Shown one piece after another: positions 28,242 to 38,227 of a stretch of DNA of 64,000 nt. This DNA is from Phytomonas francai (Eukaryota > Euglenozoa > Kinetoplastea > Trypanosomatida > Trypanosomatidae). The stretch is taken from contig MJCC01000007.1 of the NCBI GenBank assembly GCA_001766655.1, positions 117,275-181,274 on the forward strand. Direction: 5' to 3'. Below the pieces are notes generated by a model. That model saw only the letters and a list, made by a program, of their open reading frames with translations. It was not told where the DNA came from and searched no databases. A program made the translations under genes and the position numbers. Position 1 is the first letter of the stretch. Every line of letters starts with the position of its first letter.

Positions 28242-28997
28242 TTAGCGCTGCGTCAGGACACCCTTTACACACATGCACTGGCTAGGCCCAAGGAACTCCA
28301 GACCCAGCTCTCTTTTGTAGAGTTGTTCTTCCTCGTGGGTGAAGGTGTCCGAACGCCAGTCCCCGCTCGCGTTTCGCACGGCCGAGATAGACTTCAGGGC
28401 CTTGGGGTACTGCGCGAAGATGGTGCTGAGGGGGAGCTCCTGTGGGTTTTGGCGGAAGATGAGGTCCGGGTCGACGGCCTGCTGCGCCGCGACCCGCCTC
28501 GTCGTGAGCGGGGCCACCTTGGAGCGGCTGTTGCTCTTCAGCATCGTGTTCGTCGGGACGCTGACGGGCCACGCCGCCTTCGCGCGCGTCGTCCCAGGCC
28601 CCGGGGCCGGGGTTGACGCATGCGCGTGCGTCGGGGTTGGCCCAGGCGCCGGGGTCGGGGTGTGGGTCGGGGTCGGGGTGTGGGGCTTCGGCGGGTCCGC
28701 GACGGGCCGCGACGCCGGGGCCGGCGATGGCGTGCGGCCGCCCGCGAGGGGCTTGCCGGGGGTCATGCCGTAGTGCCTGCCCGCGGCGGTGTTCACGTTC
28801 TGCGGGGTCAGCGCCGTCGCGGGCCCGCCGCGCACGTAGCTGAAGAGCACCTTCGTGGCCTGGTGGTAGGGCTCTAGGAAATTCTCGTCGGAGAACTTGG
28901 GCGGTGGCGGCAGCAACTGCGAGATGTCCTCATGTTTGATGAATTGGCGGAACAGAAGCTCCTCTACAATTTGGGGGGTCCAGACTGCCTCTTCCAT
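28242..28997 (-). CDS. proline-rich protein with INCENP-like C-terminal box (possible CPC1)
   Basis: The 251-residue protein. Residues 1-57 form a compact helical region (WTPQIVEELLFRQFIKHED). Residues ~75-140 are a Pro/Thr repeat (PTPTHTPTPAPGP). Residues 178-214 run DLIFRQNPQELPLSTIF, then VRNASGDW. This follows the spacing of the INCENP IN-box (VFG...DLEDIF...RTSSAVW) that activates Aurora B. Trypanosomes have a divergent INCENP-like protein, CPC1, of about this size, in the chromosomal passenger complex. The match is by pattern only and could be chance; the very C-terminus (CMCVKGVLTQR) is unusual. The middle is extremely GC-rich. Confidence 0.45.
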   Translation of the reverse strand: MEEAVWTPQIVEELLFRQFIKHEDISQLLPPPPKFSDENFLEPYHQATKVLFSYVRGGPATALTPQNVNTAAGRHYGMTPGKPLAGGRTPSPAPASRPVADPPKPHTPTPTHTPTPAPGPTPTHAHASTPAPGPGTTRAKAAWPVSVPTNTMLKSNSRSKVAPLTTRRVAAQQAVDPDLIFRQNPQELPLSTIFAQYPKALKSISAVRNASGDWRSDTFTHEEEQLYKRELGLEFLGPSQCMCVKGVLTQR

Positions 28998-30025
28998 CGT
29001 AAAACTTGCCTATTGGTTTGGGGGGGGAAAAAGGTATTTGTTTTCTTTGGGGAATAGATTCGCCTTACGAAATATAAAGACGTACCAAAGGAGTGAAGGA
29101 AAAGATATCAAAAGGACAGTAAACACCTTTTACATGGTACAAGAGCGCAAGCGACCTACTGAGCACATTTTGTACACGGATTAATGGGGCTTTGGACAGA
29201 TATTGGGGGGAAATTTCGAGCTCAAACTGGGTGTACTTTTCAAGACTCAACAAGACATGTAAATTAGATGTATCCAAAATAAACTTGTTTCCCAAACACA
29301 TTTAAAAAAGCGTAAACATGGTAGGGAGTCCGTATGGTTTGTAAAAATACAGATATTTTACTGCAAATTTTCTAATTTTAAGAGAGGGTTGAGCAATTAA
29401 ATTATAAACATCTGTTGGATGGTATGCTTTAGCAATCTTCATGATAAAGACAGATATGGAAGATGAAAACAATAAACATTATTTCGTTACATTGATGAGT
29501 AATGGAAATAAATACTACAGCGCAAAAAACAAGTATTTTGAACCATCCGTTGTAACCTCCTGAGTAAGAGATAATGAATAGAAAACACGTAAGACTTCAT
29601 TTAAAGCACAGGAAATAGTAAAAGCAGATGCAATATACTATTTAAAAAAAAAAACAGCCAATTGTTTTTTGTCGACAACAATCGCCAATCTTTAACTCTG
29701 TCATTTACGCAACACTTTTTAGCAGATATAGACATTCAAATACAAGACATTATAAAGGGAAAGAGTATAAACATGAAACTTTCAAGATTTATTAAAAACT
29801 CCTTGTAAAAAAGAAAAAAGGACTGCCAACCTCTCCTACATATGTATCCCACAAAGTATTTGTATGTTTGAAATAGAAACACATTAAACCCTCTACTTGC
29901 TTTTCTTTTTTAAGACGCAGGAATTGTGGAAGTGCAATGTTCGAGGTAGCAGCAAAATAATATTTACAATTTCACTTTTATTTTTTATTTAACACTCCAT
30001 TTTGCTTGTCTCACAGAGAATATGT

Positions 30026-30050
30026 TATATATATATATATATATATATAT
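30026..30050. repeat. TA microsatellite ending in the gap
   Basis: TA units run into the N stretch, so the true length of the repeat is unknown. Confidence 0.9.
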
Positions 30051-30085
30051 NNNNNNNNNNNNNNNNNNNNNNNNNNNNNNNNNNN
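30051..30085. other. assembly gap (35 N)
   Basis: Thirty-five N directly after a TA repeat. Confidence 0.99.
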
Positions 30086-30545
30086 TGTATTCAGTTTCGT
30101 AAGCGCTGATAAAACAAATAAAGTAGGATCGAAAAGACAAGATGCGTCCCACAGCTAAACTTAGAGCGCTAATTTTCTTATACAGAATGCATCCGATCTC
30201 AAGACACTATCAGTTTTTGCTGTCTGGTTGTGATTACATAGTCTCTGTGAGATAGATTAAACATTGAAGGATAACAATAGTGCATGGGTTACCTACCATG
30301 TTTATCATTATTCCTTGAATTTAAATTTTTGGTATAATACATAAAAAACGCTACAGATCCAGTAAATAAGCTAGAACACTTTAAGAAAGCGCTGAAACGC
30401 ATTCGATACATAAATGTATATGAGTCTTGCAAACTGGATCCTGAAGTAACAACAGTTTTTGTAAGGCACACTCCACACTTCTCTTTCTCGCCCCCCTTTT
30501 CTACCCTTGTCTACGCCTTCGCTTTAACCTCTTGTTATGTCTCAT

Positions 30546-31532
30546 CTATTTATGTTTGACTGAGTCTAGGGGGAGGGGGGAGGGCGTAACAGAAACCATT
30601 TTACACCATGAATAATTATAATCGAACTTTTCCGAAATCGTTTTCATAACACTTAATAAAAGGGAAATGTACAATTTGTAGTTTGGCTCTTCCTCAAACT
30701 TGAGCTTCCGTACCTGGTTTACAAGCTCGGCAAATTGCTTTGGGTATCCGTGTGCAAGTTCTTCGCCGGTGCTTGACATCTTTGTAGAGCCTATTTTCTT
30801 GAAATTGGGATCCCCACTACACGACACTCCCTGCCAAGGCAAGCTACCGCGGAGGAGGTACATAATCAAATAGGCGGTTGCCTCAACATCATCACGTCGA
30901 GATTGCTCAAGGCCGTTATGTGTATGGATGCTTACATATCGCGTGGTCCCCGTAAGAAGCTTGTCTTGAATAAAATTGATGTGCTTTCCATAAGAAGTCC
31001 GCCAACGCTTTGAAAGGCCCATGTCAATGACGTATACGATATGCGAACATGGGCCCAGTCCCATGACAAAGTTGTCTGGCTTGATATCACGGTATATGAG
31101 ACCCACCTTGTGGATGTACTCCAACCGCTGGAAAATTTGGACTCCCAACATGCAAACAGTCTTTATATTGAACTTGTGATTGCATAATAAAAAAAGCTCC
31201 TCTAAGTTGGGACCTAGCAGATCGATTACTAGTATCGCGTAATTTTCCAACACACCATAGTAATAGATAGTTGGAATGCCTACTGCGACGGGGGAAATAT
31301 TTAAACGTATGTATATATCTTTCTCCAGATACAAATGGCAAATATCGGAACTTCGCATACGCTCAATCTTAATAGCAATACTTTTTTTTGTGACCAAGTC
31401 TATTCCTTTGTACACATCTCCAAAGGAACCTCTTCCGATACGACTGTGAACAAGAAATCGATTCTTTAGAATCAAATTCGGCAAACCATTTTTACATTCA
31501 AGGTTTGCGGTAGGTTTATTATGAATTAGCAT
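30546..31532 (-). CDS. casein kinase 1-like protein kinase with DMG instead of DFG
   Basis: The 328-residue CK1-fold kinase. ATP loop IGRGSFGDVYKG (32-43), catalytic Lys55, catalytic loop YRDIKPDNFVMG (Asp149), then VIDMGLSKRW where DFG should be (170-172, Asp-Met-Gly). The CK1-specific features remain: TTRYVSIHTHNG in the activation segment, LRGSLPWQG, and KKIGSTKMSSTGEEL. Asp170 for magnesium is kept, so activity is possible. There is no long C-terminal tail. It is more divergent than the canonical CK1 isoforms and is encoded by AT-rich codons. A parasite- or lineage-specific CK1 paralogue is the best call. Confidence 0.85.
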   Translation of the reverse strand: MLIHNKPTANLECKNGLPNLILKNRFLVHSRIGRGSFGDVYKGIDLVTKKSIAIKIERMRSSDICHLYLEKDIYIRLNISPVAVGIPTIYYYGVLENYAILVIDLLGPNLEELFLLCNHKFNIKTVCMLGVQIFQRLEYIHKVGLIYRDIKPDNFVMGLGPCSHIVYVIDMGLSKRWRTSYGKHINFIQDKLLTGTTRYVSIHTHNGLEQSRRDDVEATAYLIMYLLRGSLPWQGVSCSGDPNFKKIGSTKMSSTGEELAHGYPKQFAELVNQVRKLKFEEEPNYKLYISLLLSVMKTISEKFDYNYSWCKMVSVTPSPLPLDSVKHK

Positions 31533-32476
31533 AGGTCCTCTTTTCCACTAAATAAGAGAATGAGAAACCTTTTTATCAAAAGAATAAGAAAGAAACTGGA
31601 AAAAAAAAGACTATCTCTGATGATAAGGGAGAAGGCAATGCATAATGAAGAAAGCATACATTCTCTTAAATCTCGCACTTATTTTTTTTAAGCAACATCC
31701 CATTTTTACCTGATAGAAAAGAGAAGCAGAAATATATCGAACTATATATATACATATAGAAAGAAAGAGAGGGAGAGAGATTTATTTCTTCAGTCCTCTA
31801 AAAATGCTTTTACAGATTTTTGGACTTCTCCTACTGTCCTGTCTCTGTTTGCATGACTCTAAAACATATAGCAAGTAGAAATCAATGAAAGTAATAGTAA
31901 TGAAAATAGGAAAGAGCAAGAGAAAAAAAAAAAGAACAAAAAGAATAACTAAAATGGATTCCCTACCAGAGGCATTTACTCTCTTGCCCCTTCTTTTCTG
32001 TATGTACAATATTTTTTTGAAGTTAAGCATACCATGATTTTGGCCATTGGACGGTACCCCTTCCGGTAGGGATTGCGATGAACAGAGTGCAGTCTAAAAA
32101 GGGTTCATTACAGGAAGACACATGATCCCAGGCCCCACAGGCGAGGCTTTGCATCTGAGTTAGCTGTCGTATCCACCCCCTCGAAACCCCATTTCGCGAA
32201 GGAAGGCCATCCACACCTAACTTCGACCTTCAGCCTGGGTTGTTAAATCCTAACAACTCGATCAAGCACCCCGCTCCATCGAACAATCATGTATAAAATT
32301 TTAAAAGCAGCTAAGTAAACGGTTTAACATAGAATGACAATAGACCAACTGAACAGTATAAAACTGGTCTCTGTTGCCTTGAAGCAAAACGCCATATATT
32401 TCCAATATCTTTTTATGGAATAGTGTATGAATGTCAAAGCCCTACAATCACAGACTAGCAGACAGAATCCCGAAGC
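31533..32476. other. spacer with an unexplained GC-richer island
   Basis: AT-rich overall, but 32040-32280 is distinctly GC-richer and unlike the flanks. Minus frames at 32023-32214 (63 codons) and 31782-32030 (82 codons) have no domain. I find no clear A/B boxes for a tRNA. An unrecognised RNA gene or decayed coding sequence is possible. Confidence 0.35.
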
Positions 32477-32893
32477 CTATTCACCTACGGTCGATACTCT
32501 AAGACTGGCTTGTTGTGAGGGCTTTATCCCAAGGTATCCATACATGGGTCTTGAGTTGATGACTCGTATCAGTTCCAACTCCAGAACAAAGCGATGGATT
32601 TTATAGCGCTCTTTTTCGTCGTGTGCAAAGTCATAGGACCAGCCAATATATTTATCGCAGAAAGAGCAATAAACATTGCGAACAATGTGCATCCCGGTTA
32701 TCAGCTCTTTTTGCTCTTGAGGTCCGAAGTAATAATTTTCACAACGATCAACAAGCAATGCTTTACCGTGCTTTCCGTGGAAATGACGAGATAGGACATC
32801 CGATTCCAGGCATAGATGGGTACTGCAGAACGCACAGCCGTAGCCAGTATCCTTTGCATCGCCAACTAGACGTGATCGATATCGCCGTACCAT
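32477..32893 (-). CDS. Yippee-like zinc-binding protein
   Basis: The protein has 138 residues from the ATG at 32893 (the codon at 32905 is GTG). Yippee fold: GYGCAFCSTHLC, HFHGKHGKALLVDRCENYYFG, ITGMHIVRNVYCSFCDKYIGWSYDF and YKIHRFVLELE. Zinc ligands are Cys20, Cys23, Cys76 and Cys79. Yippee proteins are small and highly conserved; YPEL5 associates with the GID/CTLH E3 ligase and others localise to spindle-related structures. The C-terminal ~25 residues are an extension. A TTTTATAG acceptor-like stretch lies just upstream. Family is clear; function is open. Confidence 0.92.
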   Translation of the reverse strand: MVRRYRSRLVGDAKDTGYGCAFCSTHLCLESDVLSRHFHGKHGKALLVDRCENYYFGPQEQKELITGMHIVRNVYCSFCDKYIGWSYDFAHDEKERYKIHRFVLELELIRVINSRPMYGYLGIKPSQQASLRVSTVGE

Positions 32894-33800
32894 TTCAGAT
32901 ACCACTTTACTCTATAAAATAATCCTTTGAGGTTTAATTCTAATAAACACAGGTGTGATACGTATTTTAGAACCATGCATGACCGAAAAATACATAACTG
33001 TATTCGTCCGACGAGTTTCTTTTTGGATCATTATACCCCTATCGCAAATACCAGCAAATGTAAAGGAATGTGTTTAGGCTAGAATGCGCATGAGGTCACC
33101 TACCCGCACCCATCTCGCCTGGAGGGCCACACATGCTGGCGACATTGAAGAATTTTCAAAATGAAAAAAAAAGAAAAAAACTTCTCATTTGAGTGCAATA
33201 AATAAGACGTTATAAGCCGAGATGAATGGGCTAACGGTTTCCTAGAGTCCACCCGAGTCCTTCCACGACCATATACCGCTTCCACGAGCCCCTGTGTGAA
33301 TTAAATAACTCAATATACTCTTCCTTATTGGATATCTGCATATTGTATTTATGAATTCCATAAAGAATACTCCACAAAACAGAATCAAGACCTACCTTAC
33401 TCATCTCGTTGGTATTTGGTATTCTTACAGAAACATGCTATAGAAACAGGGCCCACACAATTCAAGATAAAATGACAAGTGAGGGAATACCGTCACTATA
33501 CGAAACTATCCTTTTCCAGAATTATTAAAGCCGTCTGCAGGTGTTGATACCTTCAACCTTTTTCCCCCCATCTCCTTCACCCACACGCCTTACCATTGAA
33601 CCAGTAGATGAATAGATAACCATTCCATCACTACTATTATTGAATTATCTATTTTATAATGTACAAGATTGCCGCTATAATGTGTTCCTTCCTAATCAGC
33701 ACACGGCTACTATTTTTAAGAAAGTCAATTACGCAGCGCAATGACACACACACACACACACACATACAGGGACCTCACACCGTCTCAAAATGGGTCCACC
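32894..33800. other. intergenic spacer
   Basis: AT-rich with a CA run (33744-33764) upstream of Yippee on the transcribed strand. A 61-codon minus frame at 33100-33285 has no domain. No gene seen. Confidence 0.45.
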
Positions 33801-35036
33801 CTATGCAAAAAGACGCGAAAACATCTGCACCGGAACCCTATTCCTGACTGAGATGGGTTTCTCGTTAATCAATGTAGTCTCGAAAGTTGGGTAATACTGA
33901 ACCATAGAGGTCGAGAATCCTTCGAGCTCCAAAAACGGAATGGCAGAGACTTCATGCGTAATCGTCATGTGCTGAGTGGCTGTTGGGAATGAAATGACAT
34001 CGCCCATTTTAACACATGAACTATTTAGCTCATACAGTAAGACTGTCAAGAGATCGGACTTTTCATCCACAGCCAAGATCACTAACGGCTGGGCCGTGGG
34101 TTCACTCAGCACTTCAACCACCGCCACGTCCATCCAAGCCGGGGCTGTTGTAGCGACTTGAGTGGTGCGGCGCTTCCCTGTTGCCGAGATGCTCGCGAGG
34201 AACTTTTTAAGATCCCGCTTCATCATGGTTCTCAGAATTCTACCCCGGCCGAGGGCTTTTCGAAGAATCTCAACGTTCTGCTCGCACAAACGCCTTGCGC
34301 CCTTCAATCGATGATCGTCGAGCTGATAGGCACGAAGGGCCTCGGCCGCGGCTACGCCAAAGTGCCCCAACAAGCCCTCGAGCATTGCTTTGTTGTAGTG
34401 AAGATCGGGATCCTGCTGGTCGCGTTGAAGCGCCTGCTGGATGGCGGCCGCCGCCTTTCGTATGCCGTCGTACGAGATGCGCGCGGCCGCCGCCCTGGCG
34501 AGCAGCGAGAGCCCGAGGGCGTTCCAGGCCTCGGGGTCCTCGAGGCTGGTCTGCACCGCGCGGTGGGCCTTCGCGACGGCGTCGGCGAGGAAGGCCGCGC
34601 GGTGGGCCTCGGCCAGCCCCCGCTCCCCGCACCGGTTGCGCTGCACTTGGCTGTAGCGGCAGAGCGCGGCGGTGCTGCCGGGGTCGGCCCGCAGGGCGCC
34701 GTCCAGGGCGTCGCAGGCCTCCTTGAAGGCACCCCGGCGCAGGTAGCACTCGCTGAGGTCCAGCCACGTCCGGACCGACCCCGGCCGCAGTTTCAGCGCC
34801 GCCTGGATGTCCCGCTCGGCCGCCTTTGAGACGCACGGCAGCAGGAGCCGCGCGCGGCTGCGAAGCAGGAGGAGCCGCACCTTGCCGTCCGTCTCCGTCT
34901 CCCCCTCGAGAGAGGGCAGCGCCTGGAGAATGCGCTCGGATCCGCTCTTCACCGTGTCATCGAACACCTTTACTTTCTCTAGGGCTTGGAGCTCGCCTTC
35001 TAGTGCGTCCAAGGAGGCTGCGGTTGCGTCAGACAT
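33801..35036 (-). CDS. TTC5: TTC5/STRAP-like TPR protein with C-terminal OB fold
   Basis: The 411-residue protein. TPR helices fill ~20-260 (LKLRPGSVRTWLDLSECYLR, EDPEAWNALGLSLLARAAA, DPDLHYNKAMLEGLLGHF). The C-terminal part (~290-400) matches the TTC5 OB domain: VILAVDEKSDLLTVLLYEL, VKMGDVISFPTA and ETTLINEKPISV near the end. In animals TTC5 recognises nascent tubulin N-termini on ribosomes and triggers tubulin mRNA decay; it is also a p300 cofactor. In an organism regulating mostly after transcription, tubulin autoregulation is the attractive role, but it is inferred. The TPR half is encoded by a very GC-rich block (34440-34960). Confidence 0.85.
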   Translation of the reverse strand: MSDATAASLDALEGELQALEKVKVFDDTVKSGSERILQALPSLEGETETDGKVRLLLLRSRARLLLPCVSKAAERDIQAALKLRPGSVRTWLDLSECYLRRGAFKEACDALDGALRADPGSTAALCRYSQVQRNRCGERGLAEAHRAAFLADAVAKAHRAVQTSLEDPEAWNALGLSLLARAAAARISYDGIRKAAAAIQQALQRDQQDPDLHYNKAMLEGLLGHFGVAAAEALRAYQLDDHRLKGARRLCEQNVEILRKALGRGRILRTMMKRDLKKFLASISATGKRRTTQVATTAPAWMDVAVVEVLSEPTAQPLVILAVDEKSDLLTVLLYELNSSCVKMGDVISFPTATQHMTITHEVSAIPFLELEGFSTSMVQYYPTFETTLINEKPISVRNRVPVQMFSRLFA

Positions 35037-35191
35037 GCTTTAAGCTTTGAAGCGAAAGTGGGGAATAGACCAGAGGGACAAATTATCGCTTTAGTCAAGA
35101 TCCACTCAGGTGGGGTACGGTCGATTCAGACAAACCGCACCCCTCCAAAAATAATAATAATACAAAATGTTTCTTTTTGCGTGTGTGGCCT

Positions 35192-35677
35192 TCAAACACT
35201 CGTCGTATACTTCAAGACAATCCCCATTCCTTTCCCATCGACCACAACCATCTTCTTTCGGCAGCTATTCGCGACTCGGACCAGACCCACCAAGGCCGCC
35301 GCAGATAGAACGGATCGCTTTAGCGACCAGCAGAGTGCGGTTCCGTGCGCATCGTCCGGGTTCGACGTGTCGTAGAGGTGAAAATGGCAGCCGTACGTGC
35401 GCTCAACGGAGGGTCCTCCGAGGACATAACGGCATAACGCGCGGCCCGCCGGGACCCCGGCGCCGTCATGGTACCGCAGGTCCAACAGGAAGGCGTGCGA
35501 ACTGTCCGCCGCGCTTTCGCATCTTAAACAAGAAGATTCTGGTTTATGGTTAGACCCGGTAGGCGCCTCCTCCACCCTGGGGGCCTCGCTCAGGACATGT
35601 TGAGGAGTAATCGCATCTTCACCCCTTGGTCGCTTAAACAGTAGTCTATTAAAAACGGAGGAAAATATAGCACCCAT
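35192..35677 (-). CDS. small protein with ARF-like myristoylation N-terminus, no GTPase domain
   Basis: The protein has 161 residues from the ATG at 35677; upstream the frame continues only to a TTG. It begins MGAIFSSVFNRLLFK, matching the N-myristoylation consensus (Gly2, Ser6) and resembling the amphipathic helix of ARF/ARL proteins. The rest has no P-loop or GTPase motif. It has a Cys-containing segment (SSCLRCESAAD), a beta-rich part (HAFLLDLRYHDG) and KMVVVDGKGMGIVLKY at the end. I do not recognise the family. It is probably membrane-attached by lipid if the start is right. Confidence 0.55.
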   Translation of the reverse strand: MGAIFSSVFNRLLFKRPRGEDAITPQHVLSEAPRVEEAPTGSNHKPESSCLRCESAADSSHAFLLDLRYHDGAGVPAGRALCRYVLGGPSVERTYGCHFHLYDTSNPDDAHGTALCWSLKRSVLSAAALVGLVRVANSCRKKMVVVDGKGMGIVLKYTTSV

Positions 35678-35965
35678 AAAAAGGGTCGAGAACAAGGGCA
35701 GCGTTGGGTTATCTTGTTCTAACCTGGTAATGTCGCTAGAGGAAGGTTTAAATGTGTGGGAAAATAATTAAATCAAGTATGGGAAGAATTAGGAAAGAAG
35801 GAAAACAAAAAATTGCCTCTATATATATATATATATATAAGGGAGAGGAATGACTCGGAAAGACTAAAATTACTAAAGATCTATGCCGCTGTTATTTCTA
35901 TTTTCTATTCCCCCCGCACATACGCACAGCGCTAAGAGATCACCGTAGAATCAGCGACCTGTTTA

Positions 35966-38227
35966 TTAAAGCTCATCGGACTCATGCTTCCCTTCCTTTT
36001 GAATCGCCAAAGATTGGGATCGGTACATGTCAGCCACCTGTTGTGCAGAGGTGCAATCCACGGGCTTTTTGTCCTCGCGTGCACGCACAAAGCGTGGAAA
36101 CCTCAAGGCGATGCCACGGTCAGGGTCGATTAAACCGATGGCGGCAAAATGCACCGGCGAAATAGACAGGTCAGCCGCTCTGACCTCCCAGACCTGCGAC
36201 TCCCGCAGCCAAACATCCACGTCCATGGCATCAGTGCGGTAATAGCCCGGTTTTTCGCTAACTACGGACGACTGAAGCGCCTGCGTGAGTTTCTCAAGCT
36301 CCGCGTCCTGGAAGCCGGTGCCGATCTTGCAAATGCTTTGGTATTCATCAGACTCACCATCGTAGCAGGCGAGAAGGAACCCGCCGTAGACCCCCGTGCG
36401 TCTTCCCTTGCCATAGTACGCCGCAATAGGGACAAGATCGAGCGTGTCGGTGACGCCGTCCATGTAGTCCTTTTTCAGTTTTAGCCAGGAGTGGGAACGC
36501 TTGGCCGGGACGTAGGCTGCGTCATCTGCGAGAGTCTTAATCATGAGGCCCTCGCAACCGTCCGCGATGGACTTTTCGAGAAACTTTTGGATATCTTCCA
36601 CATTGTCGCTGTCCAAATATTCGGCAAACCCCAGCTTTCGCTCAATAGGTCGGAAGTTTTGCCACAGAACAGCCCTTCGCTCCTGTAATGTTTTGTGTAG
36701 TTGTGATTCCGCATTAAAATAGAGAATGTCGAATGCAAAGACACATACCGGGATCTTGACATCCTTTTCCACTATATTTTTGCGCCCTCGGTGTTGCAAC
36801 ACCTGAAAAGCTTGTAGCGCCCCAGTCTCTGGACTCACAGCCACTATCTCCGAATCGATGATAAAAGACTCCACATGAGCCACACAGAACGCACCAGGGA
36901 GCATGGAAATGACATCGGGATACTTTCCCGTGTGGTCCTCAGAGTTCCGGGAGAATATTTGATAACCACTCCCCCTCTGAAAGTGGATTTGTGCACGCTC
37001 CCCGTCATATTTGTACTCCGTTGTGAAAGATTTCCCTTGAAGACGGTCGAAAATAATGCCGATGCCGGCTGTTGGGTGCGCCAACTGCGGCTTCACGGGT
37101 AACCCCGGGCGAAGGGACAACTCCTTGGCGTACGCGGCAGCCACACTCGACCCAGGCAGGAGTAGCATAAAGCCGTGCCGAAGTACCGCCGCCACGACAA
37201 CGTCCAAGCTGGGGACCTCGAAGAAAAAACGACAGAAGCTGCCCGAACTAGCACTGAGAATCGCTTGCAACTCTTCAGCCGGCATGACTTCCGACTGTGG
37301 GCCTAAAAAGTTCAGCGCAAAGGCGTAGCCAACAGCCGTCAAGGCCGACAACTCGGCCAGACCTATGCGCATCTTCTGCTGTAGCGACCGTACAATCAGG
37401 TTAACCTCAGGGCCTTGCGAATTGCGAAGAAGACGCTTAATAATGTCAGCCCGACGCCTCACCACGTCCTTTCCGCTCATGAAAGCAATTTCGCGAAAAG
37501 CGTTGAAGACGTCACGCGCCGAAAGGGGTGTTGGGGTCATGAGGGTCGCCTGCTTCTGCTTGTTATTCTGGGCGATCTCGGCGAGGTCCCCGGTGCGTTT
37601 GTACTCCTCCCTGGTTCTTGCCTCGGTCATACCACAGCACTCGGCCACCACCTTCACCAAAACCGCATCCCCGATGCCGAGCTCGACGCCCTGATGCTGC
37701 GGCGCCTGTTTGTTTATGACTAAATAAATTACCGCCACGAGGTCTCCCGGGCAGCGCGCGAGGACGGTCTGGAAAAGCCGCGTTAGCAGCTTCACGCATT
37801 CGAGCCGTGCGCTCGTGCTGCTGATGTCGACCAGGGTGTCCACAACAACGGAGTAGGGCACCGACGGCGCCGCGCTCGGCTTCGAGGGACCGTTTTCGTT
37901 GTCTAAGCGTGGCCACAATTCTAACATCCCCTCCGACGGATCAAAGGGATCAACCTGAAATAATTTAGCCATGTTCGGCGCGCTTGGCTTTTCAACGGAA
38001 TCCAGAAAGCGCTGAAACTCCTCCCGATGTTGTTCATAATCAGGACACAAAATCCCAGTGCCAACTCCAACCCGCCCTTGAGCTACAGACCCCGTCGTAT
38101 CCATATCAGGCTCTTTTGCTGGCAAACTACATTTTTGTTGTTTAAAGGCCTCAGAGTCAAGTTCAACATCAGAACCTTCTCTATCGCGCTTACGCGTAAA
38201 AAAGGAAGTAAGTGAACTCTGGTGCAT
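35966..38227 (-). CDS. LIG1: ATP-dependent DNA ligase I
   Basis: The 753-residue nuclear ligase. The N-terminus MHQSSLTSFFTRKR contains a PCNA-binding PIP box (Q-SSL-TSFF). The DNA-binding domain covers ~60-340. The adenylation motif is TEYKYDGERAQIHF with catalytic Lys406, followed by the other nucleotidyltransferase motifs (FIIDSEIVAV, GLMIKTL, SHSWLKLKKDYMDG) and an OB domain with GIALRFPRFVRAREDKKP. It seals Okazaki fragments and repair nicks. All motifs are intact and length fits eukaryotic ligase I with a short N-terminal region. Confidence 0.96.
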   Translation of the reverse strand: MHQSSLTSFFTRKRDREGSDVELDSEAFKQQKCSLPAKEPDMDTTGSVAQGRVGVGTGILCPDYEQHREEFQRFLDSVEKPSAPNMAKLFQVDPFDPSEGMLELWPRLDNENGPSKPSAAPSVPYSVVVDTLVDISSTSARLECVKLLTRLFQTVLARCPGDLVAVIYLVINKQAPQHQGVELGIGDAVLVKVVAECCGMTEARTREEYKRTGDLAEIAQNNKQKQATLMTPTPLSARDVFNAFREIAFMSGKDVVRRRADIIKRLLRNSQGPEVNLIVRSLQQKMRIGLAELSALTAVGYAFALNFLGPQSEVMPAEELQAILSASSGSFCRFFFEVPSLDVVVAAVLRHGFMLLLPGSSVAAAYAKELSLRPGLPVKPQLAHPTAGIGIIFDRLQGKSFTTEYKYDGERAQIHFQRGSGYQIFSRNSEDHTGKYPDVISMLPGAFCVAHVESFIIDSEIVAVSPETGALQAFQVLQHRGRKNIVEKDVKIPVCVFAFDILYFNAESQLHKTLQERRAVLWQNFRPIERKLGFAEYLDSDNVEDIQKFLEKSIADGCEGLMIKTLADDAAYVPAKRSHSWLKLKKDYMDGVTDTLDLVPIAAYYGKGRRTGVYGGFLLACYDGESDEYQSICKIGTGFQDAELEKLTQALQSSVVSEKPGYYRTDAMDVDVWLRESQVWEVRAADLSISPVHFAAIGLIDPDRGIALRFPRFVRAREDKKPVDCTSAQQVADMYRSQSLAIQKEGKHESDEL

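Larger units (their letters stand above)
28998..30545. other. 1.5-kb AT-rich spacer with TA repeat and gap
   Basis: Mostly AT-rich low-complexity sequence with a TA run (30026-30050) leading into a 35-N gap. A 60-codon minus frame at 30289-30471 (MCLTKTVVTSGSS) has no domain. No gene seen. Confidence 0.5.

Noticed and set aside
30289..30471. 60-codon minus frame as a small membrane protein
   Set aside because: Composition matches AT-rich spacer and no family resemblance was found.
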